From Actibacterium mucosum KCTC 23349 (GTDB lineage Bacteria; Pseudomonadota; Alphaproteobacteria; Rhodobacterales; Rhodobacteraceae), in the NCBI RefSeq assembly GCF_000647975.1, contig NZ_JFKE01000001.1, positions 124,001 through 188,000 of the forward strand: DNA of 64,000 nt, written 5' to 3'. The notes under the pieces are model-generated. The model searched no databases. It saw only the letters and a program-made list of their open reading frames with translations, and was not told where the DNA came from. Shown here in pieces: positions 25,289-35,274 of the stretch (position 1 is its first letter; each line of letters begins with the position of its first letter). A program made the position numbers and the translations under genes.

Positions 25289-28282
25289 GTGGCCAGTTTT
25301 GTTTTTCAAGGCACGATTCACAGTGATTTGTTGTCAAATGTTTCGAACGCATCGCGGTTGGATACATCGGTTTCCGACAACACCCTGACACTGGTCAATA
25401 ACGCAACCGGGTTTGCGGTTTCCTTTAACTTGTCGGCCGGGAACATGGCTACGGTATCGACCGAGGTGATTTACCCCCCTTCGCTTGGCCAAACAGACGC
25501 AGAGGTGCTGGACGGAGAGATCGTCACGCTTGGCCTCGACGATCTGCTGGCCATATCCAACGACGACGGTTCCGGCAGCCTGACGCTCTACGCCGGGCGT
25601 ACCGGACAAGCCGAGGACCAAATCGAAGGGATTGCGGTCGAGATTGGCCAAACCACCTATGTCTACCTAGCCGCAACAGACGGTGATGCGCTCGGGGTGT
25701 ATCGGCAAAACAACAATGGCTCGCTTAATGCCGTTACCGAGTTGGGCGACACCACCAACACTCTGCTGGACGCTGTCTCGTCAATGACGCAAGTGGCCGT
25801 CAACGGCACCACTTTCCTTGTTGCGGCATCCGGCACCGAGAACGGCCTGACAACTTTCGAAATCCAAAACGACGGAAGCCTGACGATCGCATCCAGTATC
25901 AGCGCCGGCGATCTGTTGCCAATTGATGTGCCGCAAGCGGTGGAAACGGTAACCATGGCGGGGAAACAATACGTCATTGCGGCGTCCAGCGGGTCATCCA
26001 GCCTTACCGTGCTGGAAGTCAGCGCCGATGGAAGCCTTGAGCCAATCGATCAGGTTATCGACACGCTGCACACTCGCTTTGCCACGGCCAGCGTTCTGGA
26101 AACCTTTGCAGTCGGCGATCACATTTTTGTCTTGGCCGCTGGCAGCGACGACGGGCTCAGCATTTTTCAATTGCTGCCCGATGGGCGCCTGCTGCACATG
26201 GAAACACTGGTCGACACACCACAGGCCAGCCTGTCCAACGTTACCGATATGTCGGTAAAAATTGTAGACGGCGAGATCCAATTGTTCGTCGTTTCAGGGC
26301 AAGAAGGCGGCGTATCGCAGTTCCGACTGGTTCCTTCAAATCTGGGCATTGTGGTTGAAAGCAACAACGCCACATTGTCGGGTACCGGCACCGACGACAT
26401 CCTTTACGGAGGCGATGGCGCAAACACGATCCAGGGCAATAATGGCGACGATATCCTTATTGACGGTGCAGGCTCGGACACCATGGTCGGTGGGAATGGC
26501 CGCGACATCTTCGTTCTGACGACAGACGGCGAAGATGACACGATCATGGATTTCCAGTTGGGCGTAGACCGTCTGGACCTTTCTGCGTTCGGAATGGTCT
26601 ATACGGTCGACGACCTGGTCGTGACATCAACCGGCGATGGGGTGATCCTTGCCTTTGGAGACGAGCGCGTCATCGTGCATACGCACAACGGTTTGTCACT
26701 TTCTGCGCAAGACTTTGTTCCATACGACCTGTTCAACAGCGACAGGGTGCAACTGGATCAAACGACGCCGCCCCCCCCGCCGCCGCCAGATGATCCTGCC
26801 ATTGTCGAGGGCACGTCGGGCAATGACACTCTGACCGCCGGCGCAGGCGATCAATCGCTTTATGGGCGGGCCGGCAATGACACGATGATCGGAGGTGCAG
26901 GCGCGGATTTCATGCATGGTGGGGACGGTTTCGATGTGGCCAGCTACGCCACCGCTACCGCTGGCGTCGAAGCCGACCTGTCAACGCCGGGAAACAACAG
27001 CGGCGATGCCGCCGGAGACACGTACAAAGAAGTCGAAGGGCTTGTTGGTTCCGACTTCGACGACGAACTGGCCGGCGACAGCGAGCAGAATGAAATTCGC
27101 GGCGGCAGCGGCAACGACCTTCTGCGTGGAAGGGGGGGCGCGGACACGCTGCATGGTGATGGCGGCGCGGACACGCTGGTTGGAGGCAACGGGAACGACC
27201 AGCTGAAAGGTGGCGGCGGCAACGACATTTTGCGCGGCGGCAGCGGCGCCGATGTCCTTGAAGGTGCAGCCGGAATTGATACAGCCAGCTATTCACGGGC
27301 TACATCAGGCGTTGTTGCCGATTTGACTGCCCCGGAAAACAATACGGGCGAAGCAAAAGGTGACACCTATTCGGGCGTCGAAAATCTTGAGGGATCCGAC
27401 CACAACGACACGTTGACGGGCAACGACGGGAACAATGAGATCGATGGTGGAACCGGAAATGATGTTCTGATCGGTGCGCAAGGTGCAGATACGTTGATCG
27501 GCGGCAGCGGAAACGACACGTTGCAAGGTGGCGCCGGGGCCGACACGTTAATCGGTGGCAACGGCATCGACACGGCCGACTATTCCAGCGCATCATCCGC
27601 CGTGAATGCAGACCTTGCCGCACCCGGGACCAACACGGGAGTCGCCGCTGGCGATACTTATGACAGTATCGAGAACATCACCGGGACAAACTTCAACGAC
27701 ACGCTAAAAGGTGACGAAGGCAACAACCTGATCGAAGGCGGTGCAGGCACCGATCGAATTTACGGGCAGGGTGGTGACGACCTGATCTATGGCGGGGACG
27801 GCGTTGGGATTCTGTTTGCCGGTGAAGGCAACAACGTCGTGCATGGCGGGTCAACCTTTGACCTGATCATCGGCGGCAACGGCGCTGACGAGTGTCACGG
27901 CGGAGGTTTCGTCGACTACATCTTTTCGCTGGGTGGAAATGACAACCTGTTTGGCGATGGTGGCAACGATGTTCTGAATGCCGGTGGCGGGCAAGATCGG
28001 CTAAACGGTGGCAGCGGCAACGATGCAATGACCGGAGGCAGCGGTTCCGACACATTCGTGTTCGACAGTTTTCGAAACGGGGAACAGGACACGATTACGG
28101 ATTTTCAGAACGGTGTGGACCAGATCGAAATGACTGGAGTCAATGGATTTTCAAACCTGAATGTCAGTGGTTTCAGCTTCGGAGGAACCGCATACACGGT
28201 GATCACGCATGCCGATCATCAAATTGTACTGACGGGGTTTTCGCAAATTGATCTGGATGCGAGCGACTTTGTCTTCCTCTGA
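25289..28282 (+). CDS. Large RTX calcium-binding exoprotein with N-terminal beta-propeller-like domain
   Basis: The 997-residue product begins at GTG, with GGAAGGG about ten bases ahead. Residues about 60-360 contain repeating strands with DGSLT/DGRLL-like turns and predict a beta-propeller. A first short RTX block (about 365-400) is followed by a spacer, a polyproline linker near 492-500, and RTX nonapeptides GGxGxDxLx from about 510 to 935. Within these, a 97-115-residue unit starting FDVASY/IDTASY/IDTADY and containing a GDTYxxxEN core occurs three times. The acidic-hydrophobic end ASDFVFL fits a type I secretion signal, and no Sec signal is present. Calcium-dependent folding outside the cell is expected. 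Function is unknown; adhesin, enzyme scaffold or nuclease-like roles cannot be told apart. Confidence 0.85.
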   Translation: MASFVFQGTIHSDLLSNVSNASRLDTSVSDNTLTLVNNATGFAVSFNLSAGNMATVSTEVIYPPSLGQTDAEVLDGEIVTLGLDDLLAISNDDGSGSLTLYAGRTGQAEDQIEGIAVEIGQTTYVYLAATDGDALGVYRQNNNGSLNAVTELGDTTNTLLDAVSSMTQVAVNGTTFLVAASGTENGLTTFEIQNDGSLTIASSISAGDLLPIDVPQAVETVTMAGKQYVIAASSGSSSLTVLEVSADGSLEPIDQVIDTLHTRFATASVLETFAVGDHIFVLAAGSDDGLSIFQLLPDGRLLHMETLVDTPQASLSNVTDMSVKIVDGEIQLFVVSGQEGGVSQFRLVPSNLGIVVESNNATLSGTGTDDILYGGDGANTIQGNNGDDILIDGAGSDTMVGGNGRDIFVLTTDGEDDTIMDFQLGVDRLDLSAFGMVYTVDDLVVTSTGDGVILAFGDERVIVHTHNGLSLSAQDFVPYDLFNSDRVQLDQTTPPPPPPPDDPAIVEGTSGNDTLTAGAGDQSLYGRAGNDTMIGGAGADFMHGGDGFDVASYATATAGVEADLSTPGNNSGDAAGDTYKEVEGLVGSDFDDELAGDSEQNEIRGGSGNDLLRGRGGADTLHGDGGADTLVGGNGNDQLKGGGGNDILRGGSGADVLEGAAGIDTASYSRATSGVVADLTAPENNTGEAKGDTYSGVENLEGSDHNDTLTGNDGNNEIDGGTGNDVLIGAQGADTLIGGSGNDTLQGGAGADTLIGGNGIDTADYSSASSAVNADLAAPGTNTGVAAGDTYDSIENITGTNFNDTLKGDEGNNLIEGGAGTDRIYGQGGDDLIYGGDGVGILFAGEGNNVVHGGSTFDLIIGGNGADECHGGGFVDYIFSLGGNDNLFGDGGNDVLNAGGGQDRLNGGSGNDAMTGGSGSDTFVFDSFRNGEQDTITDFQNGVDQIEMTGVNGFSNLNVSGFSFGGTAYTVITHADHQIVLTGFSQIDLDASDFVFL
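26930..27660 (+). repeat. Three degenerate tandem modules within the RTX gene
   Basis: Units begin at 26930 (FDVASY), 27275 (IDTASY) and 27566 (IDTADY), spaced 345 and 291 bases. Each has SYATAT/SYSRAT/DYSSAS, an ADL, a short Asn/Gly loop, GDTY and a following glycine-rich RTX run. Copies are diverged at DNA level, so the duplication is old. Confidence 0.75.
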
Positions 28283-28293
28283 AAATTCGCGCG

Positions 28294-29688
28294 CTAGACG
28301 AAGTTGAAATCGTCGCTTGTCAGGTCGGCGGCAAAAACGCCGGCTACGAAAATCTCGTGGCCATCCACATTGATCTCGACGCCCCCAAACATGTTGGTGA
28401 AACTCAATGCCCCAAAAGTTGTGTCCGCAAGTTCGATCACGTCCAACCCATCTCGAAAATCCAGGATCATGTCGCGTGCACCGTTGATCAGGTCGTTGAA
28501 CACAAAGGTATCTCCACCCAGACCACCGACAAGCCAGTCATTGCCGACCCCGCCATCAAGGCGATCCGTCCCGGTGCCGCCAAACAGAATGTCCCCACCA
28601 TTGCCACCAATAACCGCATCCGCTCCGTTGCCACCCAACAGGATGTCAAACTGGGCCCCGCCAAACACCGTGTCATTGCCATTGCCCGCGAACACAACGT
28701 CCGCCCCGCCGCCCGCATTCAGCGTATTATCAAGCGCATTGCCAATAATTTCGTCGTCACCATCGCCTGTTGCGCCATTCTCGATCTGGGAACCCCGGCC
28801 AATAACCATATTGCCGATCAGACCGCCAACGTTAGAAATACCTTCCTCGTTTAGGTTAAGAACCTGGTTGCCGTGAAAGGTACTGAAATCCAGCAGGTCG
28901 ATCCCACCGTCGTCGTTGATGGTAAAGGTAACCGGGTCCCCGCTCCAAAACGCGGGATCGGGCGCATCACCGTCGTAGAGAATGCCAAATACGGTGCCCA
29001 GATATCCGTCGATATTGGAATTTGCGCCGTAGACAGAGTTGCCCGTGTTGGTTTCAACTGACCCACCGTAAAGGATCTCCATCGCCTCTATGTCGGCTAT
29101 CATCGCTGTGATGGTATAGGCGTAAGACGCAATTACATACGGGTTCGCGATTTGGTCCACATAGGACATCACGGTCAATTGCCAGCTGTCATTCTCGAAG
29201 ACCGCGTCGGATCCGAAATTGATTGAGCCATTGTAGTTTCCGCCATGACCCAGGCCCAGCGCATGACCGGCCTCGTGAATGAAAGTTTGGAACGAATAGC
29301 TGTCAATCGTGGTGCCATAGGCATTGGTCCAGCTTTGCGGAATATTGATATACGCCCAGGTCGTAAATCCGTTGAACGATTGTTGCGTGCTGTAGGCCCC
29401 CGAGGGGTCAAGGTCATCGAACATGATCTGCGCGAAGCCAGATGTGACCTCGACAAATACCAGACCCGAAGCCTCGGCCCACACGTCCATCGCCAGGCGC
29501 GCCAATTCCTGCGCGGCGAGGGTCAGTCCATCGACGCGAAAGGTCATGACATCTCCGGCCTGGGCGTTGAATTTTGTCGGGGCATAAGGTCCGTTGATCA
29601 GATAAGCCGCCATGTCATCGACCGAAGCAACCGGTTTCCCGGACGCCCCAAATGTTTTCAATGCACTGGAGAAACCTAGTGAATTCAT
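28294..29688 (-). CDS. M10 serralysin-like zinc metalloprotease with RTX repeats
   Basis: The 464-residue protein has the metzincin zinc motif HEAGHALGLGH (His138, Glu139, His142, His148) and a Met-turn TVMSYVD (Met174), followed from about residue 320 by RTX repeats such as GGNGADAVIGGNGGDILFGG. It ends in TSDDFNFV, the acidic-hydrophobic tail of type I secreted proteins. No Sec signal is seen; the first 25 residues could be a short propeptide. It should be exported by an ABC (type I) exporter and act as a calcium-stabilised extracellular protease. Its stop is 11 bases from that of the convergent RTX gene. No exporter genes are in the window. Confidence 0.9.
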   Translation of the reverse strand: MNSLGFSSALKTFGASGKPVASVDDMAAYLINGPYAPTKFNAQAGDVMTFRVDGLTLAAQELARLAMDVWAEASGLVFVEVTSGFAQIMFDDLDPSGAYSTQQSFNGFTTWAYINIPQSWTNAYGTTIDSYSFQTFIHEAGHALGLGHGGNYNGSINFGSDAVFENDSWQLTVMSYVDQIANPYVIASYAYTITAMIADIEAMEILYGGSVETNTGNSVYGANSNIDGYLGTVFGILYDGDAPDPAFWSGDPVTFTINDDGGIDLLDFSTFHGNQVLNLNEEGISNVGGLIGNMVIGRGSQIENGATGDGDDEIIGNALDNTLNAGGGADVVFAGNGNDTVFGGAQFDILLGGNGADAVIGGNGGDILFGGTGTDRLDGGVGNDWLVGGLGGDTFVFNDLINGARDMILDFRDGLDVIELADTTFGALSFTNMFGGVEINVDGHEIFVAGVFAADLTSDDFNFV

Positions 29689-29795
29689 TTTGTTACCAAT
29701 CTACGGGTTGGCGTCGCAACGCCGCCTGCGATCTAGCATAACATTCAATTGGGCAAATGAGAGGCATTTCAGCCGACCCTTGATGAAAGGCCCCG

Positions 29796-32700
29796 CTAGT
29801 AGTCGCGTTCCCAGAAGATTCCGATACCAGACCGACCGTCGCTGGACAGCCGCCCTGTGGCCGTAACATTCGGCAAAAGGTCCAAGTTCAGGTTAATTTC
29901 GGATTGGCCTGAAGCCCCTACCGTGATGTCCGTATAAACATTTTCAGACAAGTATTTCCCTGCGGATACTGCCGTATCGCCGTCAGCGTTCGATGATATA
30001 TCCAAGTCATCCAAGCCAAAGCCCAACCTGATCTTTCCAACGATACCATCGCCCTGCCCTGCAAGCGTCGCAACGGCACCCGCCAATTGTGCCGCCTGTA
30101 AAGGGGACAAGGTTTCGATCCGTTTGCCAAACAGAAGCACAGCCAGGGCCTCGTCCTCGGGCAATTGCGGTTGCGCAGAGATCGATAGCTTTGGGGCGTC
30201 GGCACGCCCCTCCAACAATACTGCGACATCGAACTCATCTGCCTTCGCCTCGGCCAACAGACGTATATGCGGCAACAGGGCGCCCTGAAGTGTCACGTCA
30301 CCCTGTTGCATGGTCAGTCGCCTGCCCAGCAGATCCAACCGTCCGCGGATCAGGGAAAAACTGCCGGAAGGTATGGCCCGCCGCGTTGTCCCCCCCAGCT
30401 TCAGTTGCCCCCCAAGTTCAACGTCCAGCCCCCGCCCCCGAATAAAAACCCGTGCCGGAGCCAGAACATCGACATCCAACGCCAGTTCAGCGCCTTCTGC
30501 CGTATCCGACTGGTTCAAGCCGGCAGCCGCCAAGGTTTGCAGGACATTGTCTGATGCGCCAACATGACGAAGACCAATTGGTACATGTCCGGACCGGCTG
30601 GTGGTCCCGCTTGGAACGCTGATCTCGGCCTGACGGACGTCAATGGTTCCCGAGACCTCTGGCGCGTTGACCGGGCCACGAACACGCAACACCGCATCGG
30701 CCAACGCATCGAAGACCGGTTCCCGGCGAATGCGGGCACCACTTGCCGTGATCGTTAAGTCAACATCGCTGGCATCCAGCCGCACAGGACCGCTCAGCGA
30801 AACCCTTCCACCTGTGGACAGGCGCCCATCCGCGCCAACCTGCGCAACACCCGCGGTGATATCTGCGCGCAGACTACCGTCCTGCCAACTGATGCCGACG
30901 TCCGGTAACGAAATCTGTGCACCTGTTGCCCGAACGGTACCACCCAATGCCTGCACGGACGCAGGGCCGAGCAATCGCATGTCAACTTCGGTCCTTCCCT
31001 GCGCCGATTGCGGCGCGATGAACGCGTTTGCTAACGCAAGGTCGCCCCCGCCACGAATTCGCAGATCGTTCCGGTTTTGGTTCGGGTCAACCTGCCCGGT
31101 CACCTGCACGTTGCTGTTCGCTGGCCCGCTCAACGCAGCATCAACATTCCAGACATCAGCAGCTCTTGTCGCGGTGCCGTTCAGCGACAACTGCCCGGGC
31201 AACTCCGCCACCAGAACAGAGAAGTCACGCAATTTCGCGGAATAGCTAATCTGTTCGCCATCCTTGCACGCAATTTGAACGCTCAATTGCGGGGTTTGCA
31301 CCGTTGCGCCACAGGACAGAACATTGTCGTGCGACATCTCTGCCATGATGTTCAGGGCACTGTCGCCACTTGTCACCGGGTTCAAACGGCCAATTCCTGT
31401 CTGCAAGTCGTTGGCCGTGCCGTTGATCTGGATGGCAAAGCCCGTCGGGGTACGTGCCCCGCTTGCCTTGATCGCAGCCTGGCCAGCCAGATCGCGGCCA
31501 GCCAGTTTTGTGAAGCGCGACAAATCGCTGGCTTGAACGGCAACCTCGCCCTCAAACCCCGTGCCATCGCCTTCCAAGTTTATCGAACCGGAACCCTGCA
31601 AAGTTGCGCCCATTGCGCGCAGACCGCCATCCTTGATGGTTAGGGGCGCGTTCCGCATCCATAACAGGTCAAACTGTGCCTCCGCCGGGCCATCTACGCG
31701 GCGATCGACCAGGGCCAAATCCTCAACTTTTCCGTCAACGACCAAAGCTCCCTGAAGACTGTTCAAGCGACCACTTGCGGCCACTTGCGCGTTTGCACCG
31801 ACAATTGCGAGATTGCGTAGATGGGTACCTGTGGTTTGACGCACCAAGGACAGATCGACAAATGCCTTACCGCCAAAAAGCCCATCCACTTCAGCAATGC
31901 CCACTTGCATATCGCGGGCTGTTCCGGTCGCTTCGACATCTGTTTCGCCGGTGATTGGGTTGACCGACCCCTTCATTGACATTTCGGCCTCTCCACCCAA
32001 GGTCTGTCCGCTGAGCCCGGACAGCTGAGCGAGGTTCTGGTGATGTGCCGTGATGTCGCCTGTAAAGGTCAGGCCCTCGATCTTTCCTTGCCCCGAAACC
32101 TGGTAATCTTGCCCATTCAACGCCAAGCTGGGAACGTCCAGCGGCTGACCCAGCTGCCATCGCAGTGACAGTGCCGCGTCAAGGGCTGGTCCCAGCGCGG
32201 CTTGCATCGCGGCCTCGTTGTGTAACAGCGCGGTGGTCAGCGAAACCTGGGCCGAGAACGACCGAACAATGGCATCAACCGCGCCAAACCCGCCCAGTTG
32301 CACGTCCCGCAGTCCCAGATCACCACTTTGAACCCGGCGCGCACGTCCTGTCAGACGCCAGTTTTGGCTTTGCGCGGCGTCAAACGCCAATTGAACGTCC
32401 AGTGCTTCAACCGTCAGGCGGCTTGCAACCGGAAAAACAGTTGGCTCGTCCGTTTTCGTGCGCAGGTCCAGATTTGCGAAAACCGGCATCCTCGCGGGTG
32501 AAAGCTCGGCAGCGCCATTCAAAAGAAACAGCGATGTTTCCAAACGCAGTTGCGGAAGCTTGATTTGTCCGTCGTCACCCCGCGACAGCTCGGTCATCAA
32601 TGTTGTGTTGGGCCCAAAAAACGCGCGCAGGTCCTTGGCCACCAACGGGCGCAAATCACCCGAAAGACTGATGTTCGTGCTCCAAGCTGCCGATTCCTCG

Positions 32701-33452
32701 TTGATGCGGAACGCGCCCGTCACCCGGTTTTGCCCATCAGAGGCAAGCGCCAGAGTTGCCGCAAACTCATTGATGGGGCCTGAACCTTGCAATTCAAGGG
32801 CCAATGAAGGCGCGTCGGGAACACTCAGCATGGAACCGATCAAACCGCCTTGCGCTTCGTTCAAGAACAGTGAAACGGCAAGGTTTCGGGTCTCGTTTTC
32901 ATATGACCCATCCAGCGCCAATCGACCCGCCGGCCCTTCCAGCATGTCGATTTCCAGGCTGATATCTCCGGCGCCATCCGCCAAAACGGCGGTACCGGAA
33001 CCCTTCAGGACGGCTTCTTGCCCCAACACAGAAGCACCAAGCGAAACGCGTGACAGCAGGAACCGGTCAATCTTGACCGATACCGGCAAGTCCGGCAGGG
33101 CGAATTCACGCGCTTCTGCCCGGCCGGGATCCAGTTCATTGCTTTGTGGACGCCGCTCCATCCGAACCGACTTTGCCGACAACTCCCGCACTTCAAGGCG
33201 CCCTCGAAGCAAGGCAGCACGCGACCAGTCAAGCTTCAATCCTTGAAGCGTGATCCAAATGCCGGTTTCATCTGCAATCGTCATCTCGTCGATCGTGGCC
33301 GTCGAAGACAACGCACCTTGGAACCCGGTGATCCGAACTTCGCGCCCAGCGTCCGACAGGTTGTCTTCGATAAAAGCCTGCAACACACCGCGGTCATCGC
33401 CCAAAGCAGGCAGTGCCAATAGAACCGTGAAAAGAACCACCAGAACCCGCAT
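29796..33452 (-). CDS. tamB: Translocation and assembly module protein TamB
   Basis: The 1218-residue protein has an N-terminal hydrophobic anchor/signal (MRVLVVLFTVLLALPALGDD), a very long stretch of repeating beta strands as in the TamB groove, and a C-terminal DUF490 domain from about residue 900 to the end with FDVAVLLEGRADAPKLSISAQP and a barrel-like end. Its ATG shares one base with the tamA stop. With TamA it spans the periplasm and supports outer-membrane protein insertion and lipid transport to the outer membrane. Length and order are normal for Alphaproteobacteria. Confidence 0.9.
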   Translation of the reverse strand: MRVLVVLFTVLLALPALGDDRGVLQAFIEDNLSDAGREVRITGFQGALSSTATIDEMTIADETGIWITLQGLKLDWSRAALLRGRLEVRELSAKSVRMERRPQSNELDPGRAEAREFALPDLPVSVKIDRFLLSRVSLGASVLGQEAVLKGSGTAVLADGAGDISLEIDMLEGPAGRLALDGSYENETRNLAVSLFLNEAQGGLIGSMLSVPDAPSLALELQGSGPINEFAATLALASDGQNRVTGAFRINEESAAWSTNISLSGDLRPLVAKDLRAFFGPNTTLMTELSRGDDGQIKLPQLRLETSLFLLNGAAELSPARMPVFANLDLRTKTDEPTVFPVASRLTVEALDVQLAFDAAQSQNWRLTGRARRVQSGDLGLRDVQLGGFGAVDAIVRSFSAQVSLTTALLHNEAAMQAALGPALDAALSLRWQLGQPLDVPSLALNGQDYQVSGQGKIEGLTFTGDITAHHQNLAQLSGLSGQTLGGEAEMSMKGSVNPITGETDVEATGTARDMQVGIAEVDGLFGGKAFVDLSLVRQTTGTHLRNLAIVGANAQVAASGRLNSLQGALVVDGKVEDLALVDRRVDGPAEAQFDLLWMRNAPLTIKDGGLRAMGATLQGSGSINLEGDGTGFEGEVAVQASDLSRFTKLAGRDLAGQAAIKASGARTPTGFAIQINGTANDLQTGIGRLNPVTSGDSALNIMAEMSHDNVLSCGATVQTPQLSVQIACKDGEQISYSAKLRDFSVLVAELPGQLSLNGTATRAADVWNVDAALSGPANSNVQVTGQVDPNQNRNDLRIRGGGDLALANAFIAPQSAQGRTEVDMRLLGPASVQALGGTVRATGAQISLPDVGISWQDGSLRADITAGVAQVGADGRLSTGGRVSLSGPVRLDASDVDLTITASGARIRREPVFDALADAVLRVRGPVNAPEVSGTIDVRQAEISVPSGTTSRSGHVPIGLRHVGASDNVLQTLAAAGLNQSDTAEGAELALDVDVLAPARVFIRGRGLDVELGGQLKLGGTTRRAIPSGSFSLIRGRLDLLGRRLTMQQGDVTLQGALLPHIRLLAEAKADEFDVAVLLEGRADAPKLSISAQPQLPEDEALAVLLFGKRIETLSPLQAAQLAGAVATLAGQGDGIVGKIRLGFGLDDLDISSNADGDTAVSAGKYLSENVYTDITVGASGQSEINLNLDLLPNVTATGRLSSDGRSGIGIFWERDY

Positions 33453-35245
33453 CAGAAGGCCTGCCCAATTCCAACGTAGATTTGCAGACCAGAACCTGTG
33501 TCGCCACTGGTCGGTACCGCCACGTCCAGTCGGATAGGGCCAATCCCGGTATCATACCGCAATCCCAGCCCCGCGCCGGAGTGGCTGCGCCCTGCGTCAA
33601 ACGTTCCGGACGCACTGACAAACCCAAGATCAGCAAAAGCGACGATGCCCAGCTTTGCACTTGCCCGCACACGGGCTTCGATAGACAAACCGGCAAAGCT
33701 GCGCCCACCAACGGTGCCCATAGGCAAGTCAACACCCAGCGACTGAAAGGTCTGCCCCCGCACTGTTCCGCCACCGCCAGAAAGAAACAAAAGGTCGGGG
33801 GGCAGGTCCGACTGCGTTGCACCAAGAATACTGCCAAACTGCGCGCGCCCGGCAAACACGATGTCTCCGACATTTCGGTAACCACGCAGGTCACTGGCAA
33901 ACCGCAGTCCCCCGCCGCCGCCGTTGAGGGTTGCAAAGGGCATCACTTCGACATCCGCAAAAAGACCGCTGGAGGCAGACAAGTCGTTGTTGCGAGTGTC
34001 CCATGTGGCGCCGATGGGAACGAATAACTGCAACAACTCGGACTGGGCCAATGCGCCCTTGGGGTCTGAATACCTGAGGCGTGCGCCGACACGGCCTTGT
34101 AGGCGATCGTTAAACTGATGGTTCAGCGCGATACCCAATGCAGCAGACCGATTTTCAAAGTCCGGCTCGTTCAACGTTTCAAGCTCGGCTTCCAACAACA
34201 GCTGCGTGTCTGGTGTAAAGGTCGCTGGCCGTGCAAGAGTGACCGACAAATTGAAATCCTCGCCGCCGGACTGTCCGCCGATCCCCGAGATCAGACCATC
34301 CACGGTCAACCTCTCGGCCCCGCCCAGAAGGTTGCGGTGCAGCCAAAATGCGCTGAGTGCCAGACCCTCCTGAGAGGCATACTCGGCACCCAGGCCATAG
34401 CGTCGGCGCTTGGCATCCGTGACCTCCAAGGCGATCGGGAGTGTGTTGTCTTTTTGCGCATCGCCCTCGCGCAGGACGACGGCACGAAAGGCGCCCGTGC
34501 GGCGCAGACGCTCGGCCGCGGCGTCCAACTCGGCGGGCGAAAAAACGGCACCGGCGGGCAGACCGGCAATCGCCGCCTGTCTCTCGGGTAGCACGCGCGA
34601 AGACGTGTCAGGAACAAGGTCGCCAAAACGCAGACGCGGGCCAGGTGCAACGGAGACCCGCGCATTCACCTGCGCGGCCGGGTGGTTGGCCGTGACGTGC
34701 TGGCTGTCGATTTGTGCTTTGGCGTGCCCGGCGTCGCGCCAGCCTTCGACTGCCTCGCCAGCTGCATCCCGCAGGGCCGTGCTGGCAGCGACTTCACCCC
34801 ACGCGAGGGCCGGATTTGCGACAGCGCCCGGGGCCAATGGCGTCACGCGCGCGTCCCCGAACCGAAACTGGGGGCCGGGGTCGACGTTGATCGTTATGCG
34901 GCCAATATGCGACGGCGCGGCAAATGGGGACATGGTCGCAACTTCTTGCCCATCCGCGTCAATGCGAACAACCGGACCATAATACCCGCGCGCATAAAGC
35001 ACCCCGACAAGCCGTGCATAATCTGCCCGTGCTGCGGCCAGAATGTCTTGCGACGTTGCCTGATCCTCCAGACTCGCGGTCAAAGACGCATTTCGCAACG
35101 GATCCGTCAAAGCGTCTGGCGCGTTAAGGCGCAGATCGACCGCGTGGGAGGCCCCAGCGAACAGGCAAAACATCAAGATCAGAGCAAGTTGGCGCAAAAA
35201 AAAGACCAATGGGGGCAGCAAGGGTGGACCCGCCAGATGTACCAC
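33452..35245 (-). CDS. tamA: Outer-membrane assembly protein TamA (BamA/Omp85 family)
   Basis: The 597-residue Omp85 protein starts at GTG. A long N-terminal signal sequence ends about ASHA (residue 35), then come POTRA domains (residues about 38-280) and a C-terminal 16-strand barrel from about 290, ending in a phenylalanine (VGIGQAF) as expected for outer-membrane barrels. Barrel motifs such as GGGGTVRGQ are visible. It forms a complex with TamB encoded next. The gene starts 29 bases after the cysG stop on the same strand with no visible terminator, so nitrate-operon transcripts may read into it. Confidence 0.9.
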   Translation of the reverse strand: MVHLAGPPLLPPLVFFLRQLALILMFCLFAGASHAVDLRLNAPDALTDPLRNASLTASLEDQATSQDILAAARADYARLVGVLYARGYYGPVVRIDADGQEVATMSPFAAPSHIGRITINVDPGPQFRFGDARVTPLAPGAVANPALAWGEVAASTALRDAAGEAVEGWRDAGHAKAQIDSQHVTANHPAAQVNARVSVAPGPRLRFGDLVPDTSSRVLPERQAAIAGLPAGAVFSPAELDAAAERLRRTGAFRAVVLREGDAQKDNTLPIALEVTDAKRRRYGLGAEYASQEGLALSAFWLHRNLLGGAERLTVDGLISGIGGQSGGEDFNLSVTLARPATFTPDTQLLLEAELETLNEPDFENRSAALGIALNHQFNDRLQGRVGARLRYSDPKGALAQSELLQLFVPIGATWDTRNNDLSASSGLFADVEVMPFATLNGGGGGLRFASDLRGYRNVGDIVFAGRAQFGSILGATQSDLPPDLLFLSGGGGTVRGQTFQSLGVDLPMGTVGGRSFAGLSIEARVRASAKLGIVAFADLGFVSASGTFDAGRSHSGAGLGLRYDTGIGPIRLDVAVPTSGDTGSGLQIYVGIGQAF

Positions 35246-35274
35246 CCCATCGCCCCCCGCGAAAGAGGCGCAGA

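Noticed and set aside
26390-28030. Short repeated units that might be a CRISPR array
   Set aside because: The repeats are in frame, degenerate and encode RTX nonapeptides; there are no constant repeats with unique spacers.
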